From NCBI GenBank assembly GCA_946406115.1, contig OX291547.1:17489001-17553000 (forward strand): DNA of 64,000 nucleotides, in the 5' to 3' direction. Below are positions 1 to 11,300 of the stretch, in pieces. The first letter of the stretch is position 1, and each line of letters starts with the position of its first letter. The stretch is from Apoda limacodes (Eukaryota; Arthropoda; Insecta; Lepidoptera; Limacodidae). The translations under genes were made by a program, and so were the position numbers. Under the pieces are notes generated by a model, which worked only from the letters and a program-made list of their open reading frames with translations, had not been told where the DNA came from and made no database searches.

Positions 1-89
1 AGTAATGAACGTATTTAAAAAAAAATAACTTATATATGAGAATTATATATATGAGCTGTTATCTATATGTATATATGAGCCAAATGCAT

Positions 90-425
90 TGAGGGCATGC
101 AAGTTTGACATGACTGGTGTAGATAGAAACGTGATTTTTTTCACAAAGTTTCCTGCCAGTAAAATTGGTGTTAAAATAGGATTTTTTTATGGAAATCGGT
201 TATTATTGAATCCTAATGCATAAAAAATTGGTTGGTTTAGGTTATATATTATAAATAAAGACTATAAAAAAGGTAGAAGTATAACCGTTTTTGGAAAGTC
301 ATCCCATAGAGGGCAACATTTGTATAACAATTCTGATATTTTTGTAGGTGAAACCAAAAACAATTAAAAGGTGCCTTTTGTTTTAAAAGTCCATGCAAGC
401 AAAGTCGCGGGAATAAGCTAATTAA
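90..425 (+). repeat. RTE/SINE-type repeat tail
   Basis: This stretch contains the string 'gatatttttgtaggtgaaacc' followed by 'gtccatgcaagcaaagtcgcggg'. It matches imperfectly a second copy in this window near 31050-31180 ('aatatttttgtaggtaaaccc', then 'gtccatgcggataaagccgcg'). That layout is typical of the non-coding 3' tails of lepidopteran RTE-like retroposons. No coding capacity is seen. Borders are approximate. Confidence 0.45.
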
Positions 426-1779
426 GTATAAAAAGCTTTATGTACATTATTAAGGTATCTAATACAATAAAGATTAAATATTTAGGGAACAGATGTTCTT
501 ACAGTTGCTATGGAAAATATGGCGCGTGTTACTGTTGGCTGAGCACGGGTCAAGTGTACCACGGTACAGCGGTGCCACCAACCCCATTCTTCGTCCTTAA
601 CCAACTGCAGCGCGTACGTATCATCTGTTCTTGTCATGCATCAGTTAGACGAAGGTGTAAGGTTGTTTAGCGGTTGTCAGCGGCAACGGTAGACCTACAC
701 AAGAGTCACAAGACCCATTGCTAATCAGCAACCTAACGTGCACGGAAGCTTCCAAACGACAATAGTTTGTCTTATTTCTTATCAATATAGCAGTGTTATA
801 AAATAAGGCCAGTTACAAACTACGCGACATGTAAGTAATTATCATAATACATCAGATGTTTTACTACTAGTTTAAATTAATGTCAGATGATCGTTGAAAA
901 TAATATATTTACTGGATATTATTATACATATTTCTGGGTCGCTTCTCTGATAGGACCTAGAATTAGATTGTGTTCTAAATACATATGTTGGCAACTGATT
1001 GCTATTGCTTATATTTACAGTACGTATATGTAATACTCATAGTATAGGTATATTAGATTACAAAAGTTACGGAAATTATTGTAAGTGCCATATTTATATA
1101 TTTTATACATATTTTTTAACTAGTATTATTGTAACTAAATGTGCAAAATCAACAATACTTTTATGTACTACTTACGTAAATTTTTAAATTCAATGAAAAT
1201 TTAAGGAAAGTAAAGTATTTTTTTTATTATATGTTTGCTACGCGAGAATCACGGAAATACTGCTTTTTTACTGCTGCCGCGGAGGTTACCTATGTAGTTG
1301 ATAGAAATGTTTTAAAAAAGTTAAAAGTTGTTTTTATGCCAATACCACATTTGAAAAAGTGCTATATAAAACTTTCTTTTTAGAACTCCGATATATTTAC
1401 TTTATTTATTTGCTGCCCAATGTTTCAGTAATAACTATAATAACATTTTACTCAGAGACTCTAGAAAAAATTTAAATTACTTACATTCGAAAAAGGAACA
1501 CAAGAAAGACAGATTCCAGATTGAAATAAAAAAAAACTGTTTAAGGACAGATAAGGCTCCAGTAAAATCCTATACTTACTAATTTTACATGGTCTATTTT
1601 TCTTTTATGAAAATCTATCATTGTAATGTACAAAGGGCACAATTCTTATTCGTTAGGAGTGCGATATAAGCCAGAAAACTAATTTCTATGAGTAATACTT
1701 TTATGAAATTGGCATGGATATCTCTGTCTGAGTCCCGGTAAAGGACATTAACTACTTGAAAACGTCCAGTGTGAGTCGT
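426..1779. other. intergenic, no gene recognised
   Basis: AT-rich sequence. The short open frames here (for example 440-670 and 999-1187) have no recognisable domain or coding bias. No RNA gene is seen. Confidence 0.5.
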
Positions 1780-2235
1780 TTTTTTTTCTACGTATAATTT
1801 TTCTGTACGTGTGTTTGTCACCTAACTCCTAAACGGCTGGAACGATTTGGGTGAAATTTTATTTAAATATTTCAATGGGTTCCTGAATGGTTTGAACTCA
1901 CAAATGGACCCGGTAGGAGGTACTGCAGTCGGTTTGTCACTAATTTCCTAAACGGCAGGGAAGATGTTAATGATATTTTTTGTGTACGTGCGCGTGGGTA
2001 CCTGCAAGGTTTGAAAACACAATTGGACCCGGTAGATGGCGCTGCATTCACACCACCGTGACACCCCTCACTGATCTTCTCCAAAACGGCAGGGAAGATT
2101 TAAATGATATTTTTTGTGTACGCTCGAGTGGGTCTCTGCTAGGTTTGATAACACAATTGGACCCCGGTAGGTGCCGCTGCAGTCGGTGTGTCACTGATTT
2201 TCTCCTTAACGGCAATGTGTGTGTTATTTTCTTAG
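1780..2235 (+). repeat. tandem repeat within a Helitron-like repeat
   Basis: The block starts with a 'tgtttgtcacctaactcctaaacgg' segment, the usual opening of a lepidopteran Helitron-like family. It then repeats a unit of about 117-131 bp. The recurring landmarks are an 'actaattt/actgatctt..aacggc' segment at about 1939, 2070 and 2194, and 'ggacccggtagatggcgctgc' variants at about 1906, 2026 and 2160. Units differ by substitutions and small indels. They lack the uniform repeat and unique-spacer structure of a CRISPR array. The opposite-strand fragment at 15603-15795 shares the 'gcactgcagtcgg' core. Confidence 0.6.
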
Positions 2236-2504
2236 TGTGTGTATGTCAACCGTTCGTTTTGCAACTAAAAATTTTGTTGGCAACCTTTGAAAGCTACACG
2301 AACAATAGGTGTTGGTGGCAAAACTGGCGTTATCAAAATTGTGAAAAATATCAAACGTGGAAACTCTTAATCTCAGAACGAACGCGCCCTACATAGAACG
2401 TAAAAAATGAGATATCCAAAAATTATGACACAAACGTACATTCGTTAGAAGTAATAATGGAATCGCAAAATTTAAAAAGTGTAAATGTTAAATTTAAAAT
2501 ATGT

Positions 2505-2620
2505 TTAATGTAGCGCTGATTTTCCGGGCAGGACAACGTCCACCGGGTCCGTTATATTATAAATGCTAAAGTAACTATGTATGTCTGTTACCTCTTTACG
2601 CTTATGAGACAGTACTACAT
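2505..2620 (+). repeat. retroposon 3' tail fragment
   Basis: The string 'ttttccgggcaggacaacg' is followed by 'tattataaatgctaaag' and a run resembling the 3' tails of lepidopteran SINE/LINE elements ('tgtatgtctgttacctcttt'). It is short and non-coding. Confidence 0.35.
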
Positions 2621-4310
2621 GGAAGAAAACTTGAGTAAAAAAAAACGAGTTGCACTCCGGGAGTGCAGGCAGAAGTGAAAACCTTTACACACGATTCGCG
2701 CTTAACACTCAAATATGTCACAAGACATGTCTTTGACATTGTCAAGAAATAATAATGTTTGTTAATTTACTTTTTTGACGTAGTATATTTGACATCGCAA
2801 TCTGTCATAGAATTAAAATTCCATATCCAACCTCACTGTACTACTCATAATCGGGAATACTAAAAATATAAATTATAATAGGCGTGGCATTACGGTTTCC
2901 GTCTTACGAATTTCCACAATTAGGACACGTGACCTGACGCGAGTTTATCATTTTTTACCCATACCAAAAAAAGTGCACAACGCCGCTAAAGAAGTTTTCA
3001 CTTCAACAAGCATAACGTGATATGTAACTGAGCGTGCATAAGTAGTGCAGCTACATCTCAACACAATAAGATTTTCTTTGAAATACATGAAAAAACCTCT
3101 GTTACAGCTTATTACGATTTTTATCTTATAACCATAGAAGTTTTATTTTGTAAATAATCATCACATTTTTATATTTAACGAAGTACATAACAAAAGTAAT
3201 ATTATTCGTATAATATAAGTATAATAATGTAGTAATATTCTGAAACCTGGCGAAAGCCCCATACACACTTTTTTCCACTAATTGGAGAGGTTGAGAGATG
3301 ATTTTTTGAAAAATCTGAAACATGTATTTTTTTATTTGTAAGAAGAAGTCTGTGTTCTTGTAAAATTTTTAAATCTTTATCATAAAATTTAATTTGTATG
3401 GGAAAAGCCATACAAACTTCCATCCCTAAATTAAAAGGGTCGCGGGTGATTTACTAACAATCTGGCACCAAAATTTGCGGAAGTCGAATACAAACTTCCA
3501 TTGCCTAGTTTAAGGGATTGGGGGCTAAAAGTTCAAAGTTTTAGATTTTTGTTTGTTGTTTCTATTTGCTTACCCTAACAATTTTGATGATCATTAATGC
3601 GTGAGTGAGTCAGTGACGAAATCGAAGTTTTTTAGATATCAATAAAGTATAAGAGCGCAATTGAAACCTTATATGTTTAATAAGTCCACTGTAGACATAA
3701 TATCCCGAGAATTTGATTTATCTGGTATAATCCAAACGCAAGTTATGAGAGTTCAAGAATACGACGAAGCACTTTGAGAAAAGGTAGTAGGTAGTGCTTT
3801 TGCGCTTTGCTTGGCTCATCTTGGCGGGGGCACCACCGTGCCCCCAGATCACCCAAAAATTCGCTTTAAAAAAGTTAACAAACGAATATTTTAAAACAGC
3901 CTATTGCAAAAAACAATATTTCGTCTAATGTAATTATTCTGCCGTGATTGCCTACATATCCGTATTTACAGAAATCATAAATAATTTTATAATTACAATT
4001 GAAAATTATGTAGAGATTAATTAACATTATGAAAGCCAAAGGTATTGTCCACTTGATTGACATAAAACTTAAATTACCCACACAGTTGGGGCAGATAATT
4101 AGACAAGTACAAGTTGGGATGTTACTGACACCCAAGCAATATCACTTACACTATTAATTAAGTCAAACATTTAACCCTGCTTAAAAGCTCAAGTTACTTC
4201 AATGTATACGTACCGGGATGTCTACAGTTACTAGATGGCCATTTTTGTTAGTAACATATTGTATGTAACCTTATATAACTTTTTCCTAACTAATTTATTG
4301 TTTGTTTTAG
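2621..4310. other. intergenic region upstream of the LDLa gene
   Basis: No protein or RNA gene is recognised. Positions 3380-3560 hold two related 'atacaaacttccat' segments (about 3411 and 3490) flanked by gggattggggg-type sequence, typical of an RTE-like tail. The first exon and promoter of the downstream gene probably lie here or further upstream, because the first coding exon begins at a splice acceptor. I cannot place them. Confidence 0.4.
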
Positions 4311-4337
4311 GTACAAAACTATTGAGAATTAGAAATA
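4311..4337 (+). other. 5' UTR part of first coding exon, with splice acceptor
   Basis: A pyrimidine-rich tract ending 'tttgttttag' at 4301-4310 forms a good acceptor, so transcription starts upstream at an unseen exon. An in-frame TGA lies 15 bp before the ATG at 4338, which fixes that ATG as the first one available in this exon. Confidence 0.6.
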
Positions 4338-5364
4338 ATGGAGAGCAATTTTGAAGACCACACGGCCACATCCACAGTTACAACCAACAACTCTACATCA
4401 AAATGGAACGTTTTGTATTGTTCACACCTCTGGTCGAATATCCCGCTAAGGAAAGCTATTATTAATGGAAGTTCCACAGACAACAATGGTCCAAAATATT
4501 GCTACACATGTAGAGGCAAAATTAGAAAATACCAAGTAAAATCCTTAGGCCAACAGTTCACACCTGACAACCATTCCACCCCAAATACAAATAGAGAAAT
4601 AAGAGATGAAATATCTGTAATTAGTTTAAGTGATAATTCTTTAGATAGAAGACGTCCATACGTCCAGACACCACGACATATTAGTGATAGTAATATTGAA
4701 ATGAATCACTCCATTCCTACTATATCTAGTCAAATCGATAACAGTTTTCGCCAAAAATATACTTCCTATGACATACGTCCTAATGAGAGAAACACAAGAA
4801 GACTGAGAAAAAGCCTGAAAGGCATTGGATGTATTGTTAACTTCGCCTTGATGGACAGTCCGGTCAAAAAGCGGACGCAAATACAAGCGTGCTCAATAAG
4901 TGTTATGGTTATTGCTATTGTAGTCATAACCTTCGTTTTAGTAAATTTTACTACTCCTATTTTTACACATGAACCCACTAAAGCTAGTACAATTGTAGTG
5001 CCAACCCTAGTCTTAAATAAAACCTCCCTAACTATTAATGTCTCTACTGATAGAGCATCACCTTTGGATATCATGTATCGTAGCCTAGTTATTATTACAA
5101 CTACGGAAAGTGCCACTCAAACTTTGGATAAAACCGAAAACACGCCATTGTTATCTAATACACTCTCGAAAATTCTTAAGAATATTAGAACTTACCCAAG
5201 AGACGCAAGAAAGAATCAAGCTAATTTAAAGCCAAGGGAGATAATTAATAGAGACTTGGTGTCACAAAAATTTTGCTCGTGCCAAACCGATGAAGTGTGT
5301 ATGCTGGATGAAAATAACGGGACTTCAATCTGCAGAAAACCTGTTGATATCAATGATCCAACAG
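4338..5364 (+). CDS. LDLa membrane protein, coding exon 1 (cytosolic tail, TM, stalk, first 4-Cys module)
   Basis: The open frame runs from ATG 4338 past the donor at 5365 (acag|gtacta). It encodes residues 1-342 plus one base. The hydrophobic stretch VMVIAIVVITFVLV at about 189-202 is the only membrane segment. Glycosylation sequons beyond it include NFT, NKT, NVS and NGT. The exon ends just after C332, which splits the two 4-Cys modules between exons. Antisense open frames across this exon (4641-4886, 4766-5116) are shadows. Confidence 0.85.
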
Positions 5365-8300
5365 GTACTATAATCTTCTACGAACTTATTATTTATAATA
5401 AGTAAAAAAATAAATAAGTTAAACGGTTTTATCGAAATGAAAGATAACTTATCACAAGACTAAAAAAATGTCGTGGGGCGCGTGACATTTTAATTTTTTT
5501 CTATTCATTTCTTAGTCTGATCAATGACCTAGATTGATGAAGAGAGTGTTGTGATGACTGGTATCTAGCACCTACCTATTTATTTTTTAGCTTTTAGTTC
5601 AGTATCTACATCATTATTATCTTTCATTTTCAAATTCAAAAAAACCGTTTAGTTAAAATAAATACTGATTTTATTTCAAGTTTCTAGTTATGGAATTCGC
5701 CATTCGGTACCGGCGGTCATCTTAAATTTGGAATTTATCATAGTGTTGGTACTTTTTTCTAGTAGTCAATCCCTTTCATTTCATACCAATATTAAGGGGG
5801 ATAGGAAAAAATACGTAATGGACCATTTTGTTAGAGACCATATTGGAATTGATTTTTTTTCATACTGAGGGGGTTGTGAAAAAATATGTAATCCGTCATT
5901 TTATGGCGGCGGCCATCTTAGATTTACAATGATACTGATTCAATAGTATCGTCATTAGAACTAAAGGTTTGTACCAAATATAAGATCAATCTGTCAACAG
6001 GGAGGAGTTAAAATAAAAATAGGGCAAGCTAAATTAAACCGTTTCCAATTAAATAAAAATGTTACGTCATAATACTTAAGTCGCCCCTTCTTAAAACACC
6101 ATATAGTCACGTGCATACGTTAACAGCATAACATGGTTTACTTTTGGTGATTCAACAATGTCGAATCGAGTGACTAAAAGTCGCAAGTTTGTAGTGGACA
6201 TCTAAGTACCAAAAACTTCTGTGATAATGCCTACATAAAATATTTATATCTTGAAGGTTGCGGAGGACTCTGTGCTTTGGAGACAGAGGCTTGTCAGCTG
6301 GTAGATAGAGTACGTGGGGTGAGAGTATGCCGGCTGCTGACGACAGTGACGTGTTCTACAGAAGAATGGCGCTGTCACAATGGGTACTGCGTCCCAGCTG
6401 AATCTCGTTGTGATGGTTCAATACAGTGTTCTGATAAATCTGATGAAATGCGATGTGGTAAGTGAAAAACATACGAGTGTTGTATTTCATGTGTTGGATC
6501 TGAACTTAGATACAATCATAATTCACTTTGAATTGGCCCTAAGAAAATCCTTAAAATTTTTATGCTTAGAGCCAATTTCGACATCAACTTCTATTGTTTT
6601 AGGCACAAAATGTCCGTGGCTTGAAATTATTATAGGTCGCGCGAGTTCTTTTTTTACGCGTGATGTTGTGGCATTTATGAGGACGGTGCAAGGTTGTACC
6701 ATTTCACTTTCTTTCTTTTCCAAAGTATTTATTTGGTGTTTATCAGATTTATAGTTCTAGAATTCATTATATGTCTTTAAGGTTAAAGTAAATAGTAATT
6801 TTTTTTCTTTCAACAAAAATATACAGAAACTCGTTTTAAACTTATAGATTACAGGATAACCAGGATAAGTCTTAAAATAACACTATAAATCTCTTAATAT
6901 TGGGCGAAGGCACAAACTTACAAAATCAACAGTTTTTTGGGTAATTAAAAACTTTTAAGAATCCTTTTTACTAAGAAACCGTCGGTGCTTGAGCCCAACT
7001 TCGACTTACCTGGTTTTTTTAATTATATACTAGATTTCCCCCCCGCGAAATTTCTTCGTTAAGGCGGCACAGTAAAGGGAGGGAACAACGAACACTAGTT
7101 ACTATTACTTACTAATTAATATTAATGATATTAAACTTCTACGCTACGTACGAATGTCTGTGATTATTCTTTTACTTATTTTTTTAGAATGCGACTTGAG
7201 GAATAAATTTCGTTGTGGGCATTCCATATCTTGTTTCCCCAACAACAAGCTTTGCGATGGAGTTGTTGACTGTTGGGATGGATTTGATGAAGTCAATTGC
7301 ACCACAGGTTTGTTTAACTTCGACCGATTTTATATTACGCCTTTTTATAATACTAGCTTTTGCCAGCGGCCCCGCTTGCGCTGAATAGATATCAGCAAGG
7401 GATTTCTCCTGAAACACCTTGATTATAGTAAAGAAATTTGCTATATCTTAGTAGCCTGTCCATGTCGAATTTTGTTATAGTTATTCCTTAGGGAACTTTC
7501 TCCTTAACTATCCCCGTGCCAATTTTCAGCTCAATCGGGTACTCCGTTGCGACGTAAAGGAAAAACAAGCAAACAAAAAAAAAATCACTTTGACATTTAT
7601 AATATTAATATGTATAATGTGCATTAATCATAAAACATTGATTTATAAGCCCCTAGGCAACCACATAATGCGACAGGCTTTCTGTAATATTAGACCCCTC
7701 TCCTTTTGTCACATTGCTTTTCCAATTTCTGTATAAAAATATTGACTTTGTCTCGCTTTGCGTGACCGTTCTTTAGAAATCTAATCACTTCTTTGTTGAA
7801 GAACCTCGTACTTTAGTCTACAGAAAACTTTTGCATGGAGCTCATCCTACAACGGAGGTAATTACTCTGTAACCGTTCGGTAATTTTGCAAATCCCATTT
7901 TTTGCGACCCTCAGAGAATGGCTTTTTCTTAGTCATAGTCTGTTTCGTACCGTTGCTTTTGGGGCCGCGCCTTACGCACGAAAGTTTCCGAACGCAATCT
8001 GTTTTGCATTTCTGGCCACACTCTATAAAATTATATATTGTAAAAACAAAGTTTTTGCCTATTTTTACCTAAAATTAATTGAACACTTACGAAGTCGGCA
8101 TTGTATTATCGTATAGTAAAAGAAGTGCTTTTTAATAAATGTAGGTGCCAGTTACATTGATGTAAGCACAACAACTTACGACAGGGAAGTTATTTTGTGT
8201 TTAAATATTGATTAATTGTTTAGATCTTGTCCCTACTTTTTATGTCCTCTCTTAGTTTAAACTGTAATTTAGGGCTTCCTTAGGTCCCCTTAGAAAACTT

Positions 8301-11300
8301 AAGACAGATAGACGTTGTCAATTTAGGTACCTACAACAACACCTATGGTGGAAAGTTAAGTTGCCTTACCATAATTTGGGTCACCTTGTACCTGTCATCA
8401 TTGACGAAACACAGTCTATGTTATTCCAATAAATACCAAAAATCCCTTGTTTCAAACTTTTTTTTTCATTGTGCGTTTTTGCGTGAAACGTTTCGTTACA
8501 GAATCGGCCTGAAGGGTCATTATATTGTTCTGTATGACAAGTTGACTGACCGAATGCTCAGTCAGCGTGTAGTGAGTGACCTTGCTAGCTGTGTGCTTAG
8601 TGTGAGTTTTTAACTCTACTATCGCGTTCGGGTCAACGAAATACATGTATGAAAATGAAGGTGCGCCTCTAGCGGTCGTGTTTTGAAATGATTTTTTCTC
8701 ATTGAACTTTTAGTGAATACGCGAACGCGATAGCTGAGTTACAAACACGGAAAACTCACACTAGTGCGTAGTGTGAGTTATACTGAACATATTATGGTTA
8801 CTGGCACTAATCCCGGTAGTGGTCATAGTGTTATTTTACCACGGATTATATATAGTTGCAGACCTGATATGACTACAATAACTATGTTTTTTTCTGTCTC
8901 AATCTATTTTACGTTTAAGCATTTGTGGTTATTTGAAAATAGAAAACGACATTCGCTTCCGAGAAGACCATCCGTTTTTCATGTCGGTACTTAGCTATCA
9001 TTAACATCCTTCTTCTGCAAGCGTTTGACTAGGAATAAACATTTACATAATACATTACTAGTTGTTTTTTTTTTGCTGACTTGGATCAATTCGTATTTAA
9101 ATTTTTGGTATTATTATCTACACACCTAGAATCTACGATAGATATAAGCAACATGGCGGTTGTTTGGTTTAGCCATTTTGCGTGCAATGCAAAAGGTAAA
9201 AAAACAAAAACACAAACATAAAACTTTTCTGTTTTTAGGGTTCCATACCCAAAGTACATAAATGCCAATAGAGCTCTATTACTAAGCCTACTACGCTGTC
9301 CGTCTGCCGGTCCGTCTGACATTTAAGGTTACGCCGTATAAATGTACAGTTTTCTGCTTGTTTTTAAAATCGATCAGACTGGAAAAAAAGAATATGCCTT
9401 TACACATTCATTAGATAAAAACATACCTTATTACCCGAATGCGTGATGCAAAGGAAGGGTATTCTGTCAAAAAATAACGTCTGACCACGTTTTTTTTATT
9501 TTTAACTCCTTATCAAATAGTATCAGGAACATTATTTATTTGATAAAATGTTTAGTAACTATAAAGTTATAAAATTGCAATATAGGAATTTCTATATGGT
9601 ATGTTATGATATATAATTGTAATAAATTAATTCCACTTTTTACGCTAAGCTGTGCCCCTTTTTTATTTTTGTCACACAATAATGAACTCTATTTGAGGTT
9701 AACGTCGTCTATTTTAGTTCCCATTTATAAATTTAATGTATATGCGGATTGGGGGCCCTCTTAATTGGCTTTATCTCTAAGGGCTTCTGCACACGACGGT
9801 TTTTAACGCGCTGACGACGCGCGTTTTTGATTCGTCATACAAACGTCAGGATCTATGCATAGGTCAACTTGCCGACTGCCTTGCGTTAGCTGAGCGTCCT
9901 AATAACAAAAAAACCGAGTGTGGAAAATTCTTCATCTTCGAGGCATCCAAACGACATGCGCGCTTATGAGCGCAGCTGCCTGTCACACGCTCGATCCGAT
10001 GTTGCGCCAAGCGCGACGGTTAGTCCAACGCGTCGTTTGAACGTAACTAATGTTATCAATTTAAGAAGAATAGTCTTTAGGATTTTATTATTTTATTTTA
10101 CTATAATTATACATCGTTCATTATATTTAACATTCAAATTTAAGTAATATTTAACTTTTAATGGAATTTGTACGAAAAATTCACGTTTCCAAGTACATTT
10201 TATAACTTGGTCGACTATTACTTGTTAGCCTGTAAAGTGTACTTGCCTGTGATAGTTTTCCTTTTAAATTCATTATATGCACTACCACCGTAATCTTTTT
10301 TACATTTCCAAATACTATACTTTCGTTGGTAGAGGGGGGGGACACTTGACTCTAACAAAAATTAGTACCTTAAAGCCCAATGTTTCGCAAACAGAGCCCT
10401 AAATTAAAAAATTATCTTTGCATACCGCCAATGTTTTTACAATTCCTATCCAACGATATCCCACACGATGGCAGGACAAGAAAAAAAAATAACGTCCCCA
10501 CTTCACGTGAAGGGGAGGTACCCTAAAAAAAAATTGTTTCAAAGATTTTATTCTACCACTTTGTCGGCTTGATAAATGTGTATATCCCTGCCAAATTGCA
10601 ACTTTCTCGTATTAGTATTTTTTGAACTAAGCCGCGGACAGACTGACGGACGGACGGACTGACGGACATGGCGAAACTATAAGGGTTCCTTGTTGACTAA
10701 GGAACCCTAAAATATACAGGAATTATATTTTGTAATTTTAGCTCTATCGTAAAAAAGGTTTATTTATAGGCAGATACAAGCTTTAAACTTTTTTTAATGA
10801 TTAAACTTTAAGATCTATATATATAGTAAAGCAACAAATAATGCAAACCGTTCAATTGGGGCCGGTCAATTGAGCCCGTGCATTCAGTGGTTGTACGGAA
10901 CCCTATCTGCGTATGTCTGACTCGCACTTTGCTAGTTTTCTTTATATCATATAATTCAGCTTAGAATACCTCCTTGATGACACTGTCGATCTGATTAATT
11001 AAATTTTTGTGACTCTTTATCATTTAAATTATTTACGTACGGAGTTTAGCCGTAAAAGGAAATGTAAATCATGTCATGATCGTGACCAATAAGCAGCACT
11101 CTGCTCACGAAACTAGGTTATGCATATACTGTTTAGAATAGCGGAACTTTTAACACTACAAAATAATTTTATGATTATTATTTATTTATTAACTTCTCAC
11201 TATGTGAAACCTTTAAAAAAAACATTCGAATAAACAAAATTAAAAAAATTGATAATAGGACCCATCATTAGCGTCTTTTTGGTAAAATAAGGAACCGCTT

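Noticed and set aside
1780..2235. CRISPR-like repeat array
   Set aside because: The repeats are long, diverged and contiguous with no constant repeat and unique spacer structure, and the surroundings are eukaryotic.
6380..6754. 124-residue open frame
   Set aside because: It overlaps LDLa exon 2 in another frame and runs into intron without any domain.
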